Shown: positions 11,602-22,671 of the stretch, piece by piece | How the letters are laid out: the number at the start of each line of letters is the position of its first letter | Numbering within the stretch: position 1 is the first letter of the stretch | Source: Symbiodinium natans | Lineage: Eukaryota > Sar > Dinophyceae > Suessiales > Symbiodiniaceae | Assembly: GCA_905221605.1 (NCBI GenBank) | Contig: CAJNDS010002088.1 | Coordinates: 1-64,000, forward strand | Reading direction: 5' to 3' | Length of the DNA: 64,000 nucleotides | The notes under the pieces: generated by a model | Told to the model about the DNA's origin: nothing | Databases searched by the model: none | The model's input: only the letters and a program-made list of their open reading frames with translations | Made by a program: the position numbers and the translations under genes

Positions 11602-11713
11602 TAGGTTGCCCAGTATCCTAGGATTAAAAAGGGTGCCCTTTTTTGCTTAAAGGGGTTTATAAGGGAACCTACACCCCCAAAAAAGGGAAAAAGGGTAGTA
11701 CTGGGCATCCTAG
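11602..11713. mobile_element. TIR element family D, copy D1
   Basis: CTAGGTTGCCCAGTATCCTAGG at the left and ACTGGGCATCCTAG at the right, with a core AAAAAGGGTGCCCTTTTTT...GGGGTTTATAAGGGAACC. A close copy lies at 32282-32394 and related ones at 50886-50997 and 59431-59600. It sits upstream of the RCC1-repeat gene start. The ends offer CTAG|GT and CCTAG splice dinucleotides. Confidence 0.8.
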
Positions 11714-11864
11714 TAATTGTGTGCTACCTATCAGAAATAGGTACCCGAAGACATGCAAATGGACCAGGTCCTGAGATTTAGTATGCGCCCTGTAAGGCCA
11801 CTGTACCCACCGATACTGGCTCCGGCTGTCCAGGCGTGTGGCAGAGGGCTCAAGCGTGCTACCG

Positions 11865-11978
11865 TTTAGGGTTTAGGGTTTAGGGTTTAGGGTTTAGGGC
11901 TTAGGGCTTAGGGTTTAGGGTTTAGGGTTTAGGGTTTAGGGTTTAGGGTTTAGGGTTTAGGGTTTAGGGTTTAGGGTT
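11865..11978 (+). repeat. interstitial TTTAGGG array
   Basis: About 16 units of TTTAGGG (some CTTAGGG), between the divergent RCC1-repeat gene and the plus-strand gene starting at 12032. Confidence 0.95.
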
Positions 11979-12031
11979 GAGAATGTTCGAAGTATAAGAG
12001 AACCCCATCAACACAATCAGGACAACATAAC

Positions 12032-12791
12032 ATGTCGCAAGGGTCTGTCTGTTTTAAGGGTGAAGCAACTCTGTGGTTCACCTACAAGGAGGGGCACCCT
12101 AGTTACAACCCTAAACCCTAAACCCTACACCCTAAACCCTAAACCCTAAACCCTAAATTGGGTTATAAGGATCCTAAAGTAGGTTATAAGTCCCTTAACT
12201 ACAGTTAGAATAGTAGGGGGGCCCCTCCTTGTAGGCCTCCAACCTGTGCTTCCCTTCTTACATGAAAAGTCAGGGCCCCATAAGGACCTGCATTTGGGGC
12301 CCGGTAGGGCCTGCCCAAAGGCTCTAGTGTAGTACCTTTTTGGGGTAGTAGACTAGAATCCCCTATAACTAGCTATCCCAAAAAGAACTGCATACTATGG
12401 GTAGCGTTCAGGGTTCAGGGTTCAGGGCATAATTACGTGGATAAGGGAATAAATCGGACAGAGGTGGGACGCAGACCTGTTTTACGGTAAACCCTCAACC
12501 CTCAAACCCTAAACCCGAAACGCTCAACCTCCTCAGTATATCGAGGCCCGTGCAAAAATGAGGGGCTTGGGTGTGTTTAACAGGGATTTAATGATAAAAA
12601 AAATAATAATAACAATAATAATATTAATAATATTAATAATAGTAATAATAGTATAGGATACATGACCGCAATTTCACGGTTCATTTGGTCCCTGAGCCCG
12701 CCCTGAAAAGGATCGGGGAGCTGCGCTTGGGTCATCCCGCGCCTTGCGGCCAGCAGCCAAATCTTCCACCGAAGATGCCTCCACGCACGCG
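12032..12791 (+). CDS. unknown multi-exon protein with TIR-element introns
   Basis: Proposed start ATG at 12032. Exon 1 (12032-12088) reads MSQGSVCFKGEATLWFTYK and runs into family E element 12089-12234. Exon 2 (from 12235) continues ASNLCFPSYMKSQGPIRTC up to element C2 near 12320. Further exon-like blocks in open frames are 12537 to about 12592 (YIEARAKMRGLGVFNRDL, after a CAACCTCCTCAG acceptor) and 12657-12791 (HDRNFTVHLVPEPALKRIGE, ending ACGCG|GTTTGG). An alternative GT donor at 12102 with a frame change also stays open, so donor and frame of the first join are ambiguous, and the join after exon 2 is unresolved. No family recognised. The 3' end is not found. Confidence 0.45.
12089..12234. 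mobile_element. TIR element family E, copy E1, with telomeric insert (probable intron)
   Basis: TIRs CTACAAGGAGGGGCnCCC and GGGGCCCCTCCTTGTAG enclose a CCCTAAA array (about 12104-12156) and GGTTATAAG-type motifs. It separates two open exons of the 12032 gene. The right end gives a CCTTGTAG acceptor. The donor is either GA right after TACAAG or GT at 12102. A second copy lies at 47399-47540. Confidence 0.75.
12310..12404. mobile_element. TIR element family C, copy C2
   Basis: CTGCCCAAAGGCTCTAGTG ... CATACTATGGGTAG, with the same core as C1 in inverted orientation (GTAGACTAGAATCCCCTATA). It follows exon 2 of the 12032 gene. Confidence 0.7.
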
Positions 12792-12840
12792 GTTTGGGGT
12801 TTAGGGTTTAGGGTTTGGGGTTTAGGGTTTAGGGTTTAGG

Positions 12841-13504
12841 CTTTAGGGTTTAGGGTTTAGGGTTTAGGGTCCGCCGTCTTTCCCTCCTTACCCCCCCAAA
12901 ACGCGGGGGGGGGGGGGGGTCGGTGCACAATTTTTTCGTGGAGGACCGCGCCACCCGCACAGCGTAAACAGGCGGTTCAGCACAGGGGGGTAGGGGCGCC
13001 CTCAGCAAAATCAGCGTCCAAAACCAACCCCCCACCCCCCCCCCCCCCCCACCCCCCCCCCCACCCCCCCACCCCACCCCCCCCACCCACCCCACCCCAC
13101 CCCCACCACCCCCCCCACACCACCCCCCCCACTTTTGGCTGAGCGTCCTGGTGCTACCCCTAACCCCCCCCCCCCAAACGTTTCACAGAACTCTGCCGAG
13201 CATGCTGGGATGATTTTTGAATCATGCGAGCGGGTTTAGACCTCTCAACTAATGTTAGGGTCACCTTTATAAACCGGGTGTCAATAGTGGCAACTTTTCC
13301 GGCCGGGATTTTTGCCCAAAAGTTTGTTTCATGAACAGTTTCCATTATGTTAGGCTGCCCCGAACCCTAGACCCCATTTTGAGGGGGGTCGTAATCAAAA
13401 AACGGGTGGTAATAGTGGAAACTTTTCCGGGAGAATTTCCCAAATGTGCTTCCGAGAGTACTCCTCTTTTCACTCGAGGCCGAGACCACACAGCTGAGAG
13501 CGCT
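12841..13504. repeat. telomere repeats, C/G-homopolymer stretch and an imperfect direct repeat
   Basis: TTTAGGG units to about 12868, a G run at about 12905-12919, then a C-rich low-complexity tract at about 13023-13130. From 13240 to 13445 two related segments of about 65 bp share AATAGTGGnAACTTTTCCGG, an old direct repeat. Open frames in the C-rich tract (12850-13095 minus) are homopolymer artefacts. Confidence 0.75.
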
Positions 13505-16500
13505 TCACTTCAGCAGAGGCAGTCCTAGAGAGTGCCTTAACTGGTTGAGGTAATAACGCTCGGCCTTGGGGCCGTCGCAAGAGAGGCAGCCAGAGACCCA
13601 TCTGCAACGACTGCAGACGGAGCAGCCAAAGAGTCTAATTTGAGAAATCTTGTCCTGATGTTCCTTAGGAAGATCAGAGAGCTCAGGTTCCTTGCCTAGA
13701 GACAAAACCTTGGCAGCGAGTTTCGCTGCCTGAGAGGCTGCTTCTGCTGCGACAGAGGCCTTCTTGGCAAGCTCTTGAGAGACCTTGAGGTTCTTGAGTC
13801 GGCTCTTCTCCAGAGACTTCAAGCGAGAGGCCTGGGGCCAGAGAACACCCAAAGAAGCCCGAAATCCTAAAGACCTAAACCCGAATTAGGGCTTAGTTAG
13901 GGTTCATTAGGGGGGTTTGGGGCCTGCTGGCCTGCTCGTTCTGGAGCTTGTCTTGTTCGCCAGAGAGCTGCCCGAGCCATGTTCTGAGGAAGTTCATGAG
14001 ATCCATGACGATCACAGAGCTCCAGCCCCTGCTCGCGGGGCCTTCCCCTCGCTTGAGAGCTACCACCTCGAAGATGTGGGTCAGGACATAGAAGCCACAC
14101 TCGTCAGATTTCTGCCTCTGAGAGTCTTCACGTTGGGGCAAAGTCTTGCCGGGGAAGAGGAAGTCCAACAGAACCTGGGCATTCGCAGCGCAGCAAGGGT
14201 GCGGCTCCTCATCGTTCAGAGAGTCGTAGTACTTGATACGAACCTCATCAGACTCCTGGTCCAAGTGCAGCAGAGTCCAATGCTTTGGGCCATCACCCTG
14301 GCCCCAGACAGGCACGAAGAGCGTCTTGAAGAGCTCACCCTCGCGTTTCAAGGCGTTTTCCACGATAGAGACATCAAAGCACTCCTTCGTGATGTACTGG
14401 AGAGAAAGCTTGGGGTCCACGATGCGAATGCCTTGCTCAAAGAAGAAATTCTCAGAGCCCTGGCTGAAATGCCATCGGAGGAGCTCGAAACCATAGAGGA
14501 TGTGTTGGTCCAGCAGCATCTGAGGCGGAGTCTTCAAGAGCTCAATCGGCTCCGGCCCGTAGACACTCTCCTCGAGAAAGAGCTGGGAGCCTCCGCAAGA
14601 GTGGAGGACCCTCTGCTTGAGTTCACGAGAGAGCCGCATGTGCTTCCAGGACAGAGGCTTCAGCCAAGAGGCCTCCTTCTCCACAACCAGAGAGTCAGGC
14701 AATGTCAAAGTCGCCATGCTGTCGCCCAGACACGGGAGAGTCACCGTGCCTTTGCTGAGGTTGTGGTGAGAGCAGGTCGCCTCCTTGCCACAGTGGACGC
14801 CGAGCTGCAAGACCCGACAGACCCGGCCCGCCAGAGGTCCTTTCTTGCAAAGAAAAAGGAACAGGAGAAATTAAGAATTAAGTCTTCACTTAGTAAGGTT
14901 TACAAAAAAGCCCGGGCGGGGGCGGGGGGGCTGTCCTTTCGTGACTTCTGCCAGAGTGGCCTCTTCAGCTTCGACGTCGGAGTTTTGGAGTGCCAGAGCC
15001 TCGGCAGCATTCATCGTGAGAGCCTTCATGAGAGCCTTGCCGTCAGCGGTCTTCTTGACCTTGAGCTTCTGGAGCTTCTTTTTCTTCTGAGAGATGGCTT
15101 CAGAGGCCTCGCCCGCACGAGGCACGAGCTTGCCTAGAGTCTGGCCTAGAGACTGCGTCTTCAGCTTGTCTCTCAAAGCCTTGCGAAGCTTGGCAGAGAC
15201 TCGTTTCTTTGCCAGAGACTTCACCATCTTCGCGTACCTCCTAGAGGCTTTCTTGTCCTTCACAGAGACAGGTGTCGAGATAGAGCGGCGTTGAGCTGCA
15301 AGTTGCAGTTCGAGAGGAAGGCGCAAGAGCCCACTTTCGATGCATGGCAGCTGCAGCTCAGAGGGCAGTTCCGAGATGTCCATCAGAGCTTGGTCCTCCT
15401 CTGGCGCAGAGGCGGGATTGTGAAAGTCCCACTCGTAGAGGTCCGCCAGCTCTTTAGAGGCCGTGATGAGGCTGAAGTCTGGCTTCAGAGGAACAAGATT
15501 CTTGTCCACCCAGAGAAAGCGATCTCTCAGCCAAGAGACATCGATCCGCTCAGAGCCTCTGCGAATCCAAAAGCAATGAAAGAGTTCAACCTCAAAATGT
15601 TTAATGAAAAGAGAAAGGGTTGATGAACCAACAAAAAAGGTCGAGAAGCCCATTTGGACACCTCCGACTTCCTCAGAGGAGAGTCGAACGAGTTTCTGCT
15701 CGGCGAGAGAAGCCTTGTAGGCGAGGATGCCGTTGCGGCGGAGTCCTGCCACCACCCAAGAGTTCTTCTCGTTCCTTTGCCGAAGAGTTGTCTGAGCAGA
15801 GACAATGGCCTTCACCATGTCGAGAGGCGAAGCCTGCCAGGGTTCACGAGAGCCCTGAGCAAGAAGAGCCTGCTGTCCCGAGCTCCTGAGAGACTCCATC
15901 TCGGCTCTGCAGAGAGCTTTGAACGACAGAGCATAGTCCGTGTCAGTTAACTGCAGAGAGGCAGTTAGCTTGGGTGCCAAGAGGCACTGCAGGTGGTTGC
16001 TCGCGTAGAGGGACTCTGTTGCAGAGGTCGTCCAGGCCCCCGCAAAGGCATCTCTCTGATGCAGAGCCACGACAGAGACCTTTGCGAGCTCTTCCTGACT
16101 CCATTTGAAGATGATAGAGTCGACATTGGCCGAGGGTTGAGACATCACAGAGACTTGCTCGAAGAGAAGAGGGTCCTTGTCGCGAGCCTGACGCCACGAG
16201 AGCAGGATCTTCCCGGCGTACGACTTCGCAGAGCGGACCACCTGCTTGCCCTTCCAAGAGAAAGACTCCTCCACAATGAAGCGACCAGAGCTATCAATGT
16301 TGGAGAGCCTGGCGTGGACACCATGCACCACAATGAGTCCTGGAAGAACCGCGCCAGAGAGCTGGGCTTGAGGTTTGGAGGTGCAGAGGCCATAGAGAGC
16401 TTGGCGCGCCTCGTAGGTGATGCGGTATCTCGAGTGCTGGTCCTCCTTGAGAGCCCTCTTTTGCCCTTGGCCAGAGGAAGCTTTTGCCTTGGCAGAGGGC

Positions 16501-17717
16501 TTCGCAGCCTCGAAAGATGGCAAAGATTTGCCTCTTTGCTCCAGAGAGGCTTGGTGTGCAACCTCCAGATTGTGGCGGAGCTCTGCTTGAGAGCACGGCT
16601 GCCGTTCCCAAGAGGCAAAGAGCTCTCGCTCCTGTCCACTCTTCACCCAAAGAGGTATCTGGACCAGGTTCTCCACAGAGTCCCGGAACTTCTTGGGAGC
16701 GATGACCTTCTCAGAGAGCTCCTCGAGATCCGAGAAGGCAGCAACCCAGAGCATGCGGTCAAAGCTCTGGTACGTCAGAGCAGCTCGGACTCGCTCTTCT
16801 TCAGCTGAGAGCTTGGTTGTGAGGTCAGGCACGAGGAGAGAGCAGCCCAGCTTGTGGAGGAGCTGGCGGAGCCTGTTCTTGCCAGAGTCCTTGGAGACAG
16901 AGTCAAGAGCCGCCTGGCCTCGCTGTCTTAAGAGCTCGTACTTAGAGCGTTCCGCTGAGTCCAAGGCAGAGTCTGCTAGAGTTCGAAGGCGCAAGAGTTC
17001 TTCCTCCGTGAGAACCTGCCACTTAGACAAGAGAACTCTTCTGGTCACAGTGTGACCATAGGCTCTCTGCTCCTCGAACCAGAGCTTCAGAGAGAGAGTC
17101 ACTTGCGGGAAGAGCTCCTTCTTGCCACCACCAGGGCGGCGAAAGCCGCGAAAGCGCCGGTCAGAGGCGGTCTTTCGAGTGCCTTTGCTTGCAGAGTGCT
17201 TCTCCGGGTTCAAGCTGAGCCGTCGCTTTTTCACTAGAGCTTCGGTGCTGTCGTGGTCTGCCCAGAGCTTCTGCACGGTTTTTCTTGCGAGGCCCAGCTT
17301 CTTGGACATGGCAGCCACAAAGTCCCTGTCAGAGGCAAAAGCAGGCCTCTCTGCCAGCATCTGACGAGAGATGCGGACCCTGACAGCCAAAGGTCGCTCA
17401 CGTCGGCGAACGCGCTTTTGAGAGCCGACGTTCCGAGGTCGGCCACCACTCAAGCGGCGCTTCTTGCTTTCTGCAGCACTTCGCATGCGAGCAAGAGCCT
17501 CTTCAGACTGTGCAGAGAGTTCCGGCTGCAACTGTCGACGAGCTTCCTCAGCAGCAGCCTCGACGAGCAACTGTCGCATGGTATGCGAGAGTGGTCTATG
17601 AGGCGGGTTTGTCCGGGGTGGTAGAGCTGGCTCCAAAGCTGCTGGGTGCTGGGGCGCGAAGAACCTCAACAGAGTCGGCTGGAGTCCTGTCAGAAGCAAA
17701 TTAGCATTGAAATTCAA
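13505..17717 (-). CDS. transposase-like / Ulp1-type (C48) protease fusion, 3 exons
   Basis: Three minus-strand exons join in frame: 14904-17717, 13932-14843 and 13505-13831. Exon 1 has basic DNA-binding-like segments, two helix-turn-helix-like regions (LGLARKTVQKLWADHD; LKLWFEEQRAYGHTVTRRVL) and a stretch ending LQLTDTDYALSFKALCR that resembles the last acidic block of pogo/Jerky-type DDE transposases; the other acidic residues are uncertain. Exon 2 is a clear Ulp1/SENP-like cysteine protease: KHWTLLHLD (His), YYDSLN (Asp), a Gln in SQRQKSDE and DECGFYV (Cys). Exon 3 ends with a cysteine cluster CSVCSRCRWVSGCLSC (CxxCxxCx5CxxC). From the first ATG (17579) the product is 1304 residues. The open frame extends to 17717, where CTTCTGACAG|GA could be an acceptor of an upstream exon. 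This is probably a mobile-element-derived gene. Protease call strong; transposase call moderate. Confidence 0.72.
13832..13931 (-). other. 100-nt GC-AG intron before the cysteine-cluster exon
   Basis: Minus strand: GAGCAG|GCCAGC at the donor and CTGGCCCCAG|GCC at the acceptor. The length is 1 mod 3, exactly the shift needed to move from the protease frame to the frame of the terminal exon. GC donors and an AG|G acceptor context are usual in dinoflagellates. Degenerate CCCTAA/TTTAGG units lie inside it. Confidence 0.62.
14844..14903 (-). other. 60-nt phase-0 intron joining transposase-like and protease parts
   Basis: Begins GTAAACC and ends with a pyrimidine run and TTTGCAAG. Its length is a multiple of three and it falls on a codon boundary on both sides. 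It contains the only two in-frame stops between the two long frames, so removing it gives one continuous reading frame. Confidence 0.7.
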
Positions 17718-17719
17718 GA

Positions 17720-17940
17720 GTTGGTTTGGCCTAATGGTTAAGGCGTCAACCTCATAATCCCAAAGGTCGCCGGTTCGAACCCCACCCCCTGCATCTTGCC
17801 CGGTTCGAACCCCACCCCCTGCACTAGCTTCATTTTGCCGATCTCTTGAACCGGCTCCAGGCTCAGAAATCCTGATCTTCGTGGCTGACCGAAAAGCATC
17901 GATTTCTTCTTAAAATCCTTCTAAAAAACAGCTCCCGAAC

Positions 17941-17941
<1 letters not shown>
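17720..17941 (+). mobile_element. tRNA-derived SINE-like unit
   Basis: The head (17720-17792) has a pol III A box (TGGCCTAATGG), a CTCATAA anticodon-like loop (CAT, Met-like) and a perfect B box (GGTTCGAACCC), but the acceptor, anticodon and T stems pair poorly, so this is not a working tRNA. The B-box segment and following bases are repeated at 17799-17822. A body of about 115 bp (17827-17941) follows, identical to part of the 284-bp satellite, and then a long (AGT)n tail. The head-body-tail layout is that of a tRNA SINE. Confidence 0.6.
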
Positions 17942-18420
<479 letters not shown>

Positions 18421-18942
18421 GTCGTAGTAGCAATAGTAGTAGAAGAAGCAGTACTAGCAGTTGGCTGCGGGGAGATTGAAAACAAAAAGCTGGGGTTGAC
18501 GCTCGAGGCCGTGCTGGTTGGCTTGTTGGAGGCGTCTGGCTGTTGCCTGCAGCAGGACAGAAGCTGCACCACTAGACTAAATCGACCCTGAGTGGCAAGG
18601 CCCATTGCTCTGCAGGGTTGATTTTGTCTAGTGGCACTTGTCTCGCCCCCCTGCAGGTCGGATGCACCTTCAGGCGAAGCAGCCGTGCAAGTCCTGAAGG
18701 CGTTCTTTTTTTGTTGTTGTGAGCTGTAGTAGCAGGAGCAACTAGCCCGAGAACAGAAGCAGTGAGTAGCAGCAGCAGCAGCAGAAGCACTAGCAGGACT
18801 AGCCGAAGCAGTAGCAGGAGCAGTGGCAGGTAGCAGTACCAGATCGCTGCAGGCATGATACAGCATGCTTGATTACAAATGTTCTACCAGCAGTTTCTTA
18901 CTTTGAAGCTGTCTGTCAACAAACTGGCTTCGGGCTGAGCAG
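18421..18942. other. no gene recognised
   Basis: Unique and degenerate AGC/AGT-rich DNA between two microsatellites. Apart from the inverted repeat at 18569-18634 and an (AGC)n-like run at about 18750-18840, nothing can be supported. Confidence 0.5.
18569..18634. other. imperfect 22-bp inverted repeat
   Basis: CCACTAGACTAAATCGACCCTG pairs with CAGGGTTGATTTTGTCTAGTGG across a 22-bp loop, with a few mismatches. It could be a small TIR element or an RNA hairpin. Confidence 0.5.
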
Positions 18943-19109
18943 GTCGGCTTCAACGGAAAGGGCGGGCACGATTCAACAGCCCTGCCATTGAAGAAAGAGT
19001 GTCTGCAACCCTTATCGATGACTTGCTGCCGGAGGAGTTCGTGCACTTGGCAGAAACACTTGCCACATATGGCCAGTTGGGCCTAATACGAGCAAGAGAT
19101 GGATCGTGA
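18943..19109 (+). CDS. exon-like fragment, plus strand
   Basis: After a possible acceptor (GGGCTGAGCAG) an open frame of about 55 codons contains EERVSATLIDDLLPEEFVHL and LAETLATYGQLGLIRARDGS before TGA. The composition is protein-like, in contrast to the surrounding repeats. No family assigned and no upstream exon found; it may be a relic. Confidence 0.3.
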
Positions 19110-19179
19110 CGAGCAAGCTGACTGCATGAGTTGTAAAACCCTAATTAAGTAAAGCCCTAAACCCTAACGAAACAGTCAG

Positions 19180-19545
<366 letters not shown>

Positions 19546-19607
19546 AGTAGAAGAAAAATGAGTTTAAAAAACAACAACAGAAGCTCCTAAAAGCACACTG
19601 GGAGCAG

Positions 19608-21024
19608 GCTACTCCCCACGAGGCCTCGAAATCGTAATAATAAAGGGTGACATTAATAAAGTCCGGCGAACGGGGCGATGCCGGTCTGGGACTCTCTTCC
19701 ATCAGCAAGCCTCTTTGGCTACTTACTGACAGCAATCCAGACCGAGCCCAATGTGGGGCAGCCCAGCTTCATTTTGCCGATCTCTTGAACCGGCTCCAGG
19801 CTCAGAAATCCTGGTCTTCGTGGCTGACCGAAAAGCATCGATTTCTTCTTAAAATCCTTCTAAAAAACAGCTCCCGAACAAATCCGCCAAGGCTACTCCC
19901 CACGAGGCCTCGAAATCGTAATAATAAAGGGTGACATTAATAAAGTCCGGCGAACGGGGCGATGCCGGTCTGGGACTCTCTTCCATCAGCAAGCCTCTTT
20001 GGCTACTTACTGACAGCAATCCAGACCGAGCCCAATGTGGGGCAGCCCAGCTTCATTTTGCCGATCTCTTGAACCGGCTCCAGGCTCAGAAATCCTGATC
20101 TTCGTGGCTGACCGAAAAGCATCGATTTCTTCTTAAAATCCTTCTAAAAAACAGCTCCAAAACAAATCCGCCAAGGCTACCCCCCACGAGGCCTCGAAAT
20201 CGTAATAAGAAAGGGTGACATTAATAAAGTCCGGCGAACGGGGCGATGCCGGTCTGGGACTCTCTTCCATCAGCAAGCCTCTTTGGCTACTTACTGACAG
20301 CAATCGAGACCGAGCCCAATGTGGGGCAGCCCAGCTTCATTTTGCCGATCTCTTGAACCGGCTCCAGGCTCAGAAATCCTGATCTTCGTGGCTGACCGAA
20401 AAGCATCGAATTCTTCTTAAAATCCTTCTAAAAAACAGCTCCAAAGCAAATCCGCCAAGGCTACCCCCCACGAGGCCTCGAAATCGTAATAATAAAGGGT
20501 GACATTAATAAAGTCCGGCGAACGGGGCGATGCCGGTCTGGGACTCTCTTCCATCAGCAAGCCTCTTTGGCTACTTACTGACAGCAATCCAGACCGAGCC
20601 CAATGTGGGGCAGCCCAGCTTCATTTTGCCGATCTCTTGAACCGGCTCCAGGCTCAGAAATCCTGATCTTCGTGGCTGACCGAAAAGCATCGATTTCTTC
20701 TTAAAATCCTTTTAAAAAACAGCTCCCGAACAAATCCGCCAAGGCTACTCCCCACGAGGCCTCGAAATCGTAATAATAAAGGGTGACATTAATAAAGTCC
20801 GGCGAACGGGGCGATGCCGGTCTGGGACTCTCTTCCATCAGCAAGCCTCTTTGGCTACTTACTGACAGCAATCCAGACCGAGCCCAATGTGGGGCAGCCC
20901 AGCTTCATTTTGCCGATCTCTTGAACCGGCTCCAGGCTCAGGCGATGCCGGTCTGGGACTCTCTTCCATCAGCAATCCTCTTTGGCTACTTACTGACAGC
21001 AATCCAGACCGAGCCCAATGTGGG
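19608..21024 (+). repeat. satellite with 284-bp period, about five copies
   Basis: The landmark CTTCATTTTGCCGATCTC recurs at 19767, 20051, 20335, 20619 and 20903, a constant 284-bp step. Copies differ by only a few bases. The last copy is broken: after GGCTCCAGGCTCA it jumps to GGCGATGCCGGTC. About 115 bp of each unit is identical to the SINE-like body at 17827-17941. The ATG frames of about 95 codons in it are repeat-derived. Confidence 0.93.
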
Positions 21025-21189
21025 ATGCACCGGGGAGCAAGAAGCTGATCGTGGAGGTCATGATCGCTCCGGGCTTTGAACCCAGGACCATCAGCTTTGA
21101 AGGGCGTGAGTTTAACCATGAACTCCACGATCAGCTTTCAGCCCGACCCCCCCAGACCCAGACCCCCCTCAGACCCAGACCCCCCCACT

Positions 21190-21214
21190 AATTACTACTA
21201 CTACTACTACTACA

Positions 21215-21285
<71 letters not shown>

Positions 21286-21316
21286 AACTTCTTCTACTAC
21301 TACTACTACTACTACA
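21190..21316 (+). repeat. (ACT)n microsatellite
   Basis: ACT/CTA array with one AAC and one TTCTTC interruption. It follows a GACCCCCC-rich direct repeat (21145-21187). Confidence 0.93.
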
Positions 21317-21317
21317 G

Positions 21318-21675
21318 CAATTGTAATAGTCCTTGTTGCTGAATCCAAATAAAAGAAGTGGAAAGAAAAAGACCTGGCAAGACTGATATTTGTGCAAAAC
21401 ATAGCAACAAGATTTGGTCCTGGAGCTTTACTCGGAGAGCTTGAAGAGCTGGCTGCCACCACTGCTGCCCCAAGACCACAAGAAGAGCTCACAGAAGCGG
21501 GTGAGCTCCGAGCTTCATCGGAGGGCTGGTCCTCATCAGAGGAGTGAACGACAGCTGCCATCAGGCAGCCCAAAAGGAAAAACACGAGCTGGAGGATCTC
21601 ATCAATCAGAGCCCAAAAAGCGAGCAGTTTGCCCACCCATGAAACGTTGGGGGGGGGATTCGAGCTGTGTACCAA
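21318..21675 (-). CDS. hypothetical minus-strand coding block
   Basis: The part of a longer open frame that precedes the microsatellite has a protein-like composition (for example LLAFWALIDEILQLVFFLLG, then an acidic and Ser-rich stretch with VVHSSDEDQPSDEARSSPAS) and the same CTCT-rich codon style as the certain genes nearby. The frame then runs into (GTA)n, giving poly-Val, so the true end or splice is before that. No family recognised. A tRNA-like relic overlaps its start. Confidence 0.3.
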
Positions 21676-21715
21676 CCGGTCTTCAGAGATGCCGCCTCAG
21701 CCACTAGGCTACAAA
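21648..21715 (-). pseudogene. tRNA-like relic (A and B boxes)
   Basis: Minus strand carries a TAGCCTAGTGGCTGAGG A-box-like segment and GCTCGAATCC, close to a B box, at tRNA-like spacing. Stems do not pair well. It is probably another SINE head or tRNA pseudogene. Confidence 0.35.
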
Positions 21716-21824
21716 TGTTGTTAGATCACAGCTTCCGAGATCCTTTTTGCCTTGTTTGCAGAGAAACAGCCAGACTCAGCACGTGGCAGTTTCTGCTCAG
21801 AGATGCTGGCCCACGAGTCGCAGC

Positions 21825-22133
21825 TTACGAATCCGAGCTCTTCTTGTCAGAGCCCTCCGAGCTCTTTTTCACACAGCACTCAGAGCTCCTCTTCTGCGTG
21901 GCCCCACCACCCAAGATCAAGGTTGTAGAGGTGGAAGCAGAGCAAACGGAGGCACCGTCCAACTCAGAGACCGCTTCACTCTCAGCGTGGTCCAAAGACT
22001 GCGCTTTGAAAGAGGGTTTCTTGTGCAACAGAGCTTTCGCAAATGGAGCCTTCCGAGCGGGCACTTTCGTAGAAGAAGAAGAACACGAAGAGGCGGGTCG
22101 AGACTTCTTCATTGCAGAGGCGGGCTTCTTCAT
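21825..22133 (-). CDS. Lys/Ser-rich protein starting MKKPAS
   Basis: ATG-started minus frame of 102 residues: MKKPASAMKKSRPASSCSSS, then more KKPS/KAP segments and a Ser/Lys-rich end. Starts of the MKKPA/MKRPA kind are seen in many dinoflagellate proteins, including mobile-element-related ones; this is recollection and not a search result. The frame ends at TAA inside GATTC|GTAAGC, a good donor sequence, so this may be a first exon. A sibling lies at 22672-22992. No catalytic domain seen. Confidence 0.45.
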   Translation of the reverse strand: MKKPASAMKKSRPASSCSSSSTKVPARKAPFAKALLHKKPSFKAQSLDHAESEAVSELDGASVCSASTSTTLILGGGATQKRSSECCVKKSSEGSDKKSSDS

Positions 22134-22261
22134 GGCTCTGCGATTTCGTTGAGGCGTGCCGAAAGCCTACGACTGCTGAGCATCAAAAGCTTCGAGCAGA
22201 GTTGCAGAGCTCACAAGGCTTCCAAAAGCTTCGAGCACATGACTGCGAAAAGCACTTCTCA

Positions 22262-22535
<274 letters not shown>

Positions 22536-22671
22536 AGTAGTAGTCGTACTCCCAGTAATTAATTTACTAGCAGTGCAGAGGAATGGCCAGGCACAAGAGT
22601 GCAAGAGAGCACTCGACACCGAAGATATTCTTTTTGGGCTCAGAGCTTGGCAAGTCGGAGAGTTGGCCTTC

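Noticed and set aside
13917-15137. 406-codon plus-strand frame
   Set aside because: It is antisense to the transposase/Ulp1 gene, whose minus frame has clear protease motifs and good intron joins; the plus frame has no recognisable motif.
15993-16808. 271-codon plus-strand frame
   Set aside because: Shadow of the 943-codon minus frame; no motif.
17720-17792. Functional tRNA-Met (CAT)
   Set aside because: A and B boxes are good but the acceptor, anticodon and T stems pair poorly; better explained as a SINE head.
19608-21024. CRISPR-like array or viral repeat
   Set aside because: The period is 284 bp with no spacer variation; it is a eukaryotic satellite.
19647-21079. ATG-started frames of 95-98 codons in the satellite
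   Set aside because: The same frame recurs in successive 284-bp satellite copies and is interrupted by indels and stops; no sign of selection on protein.
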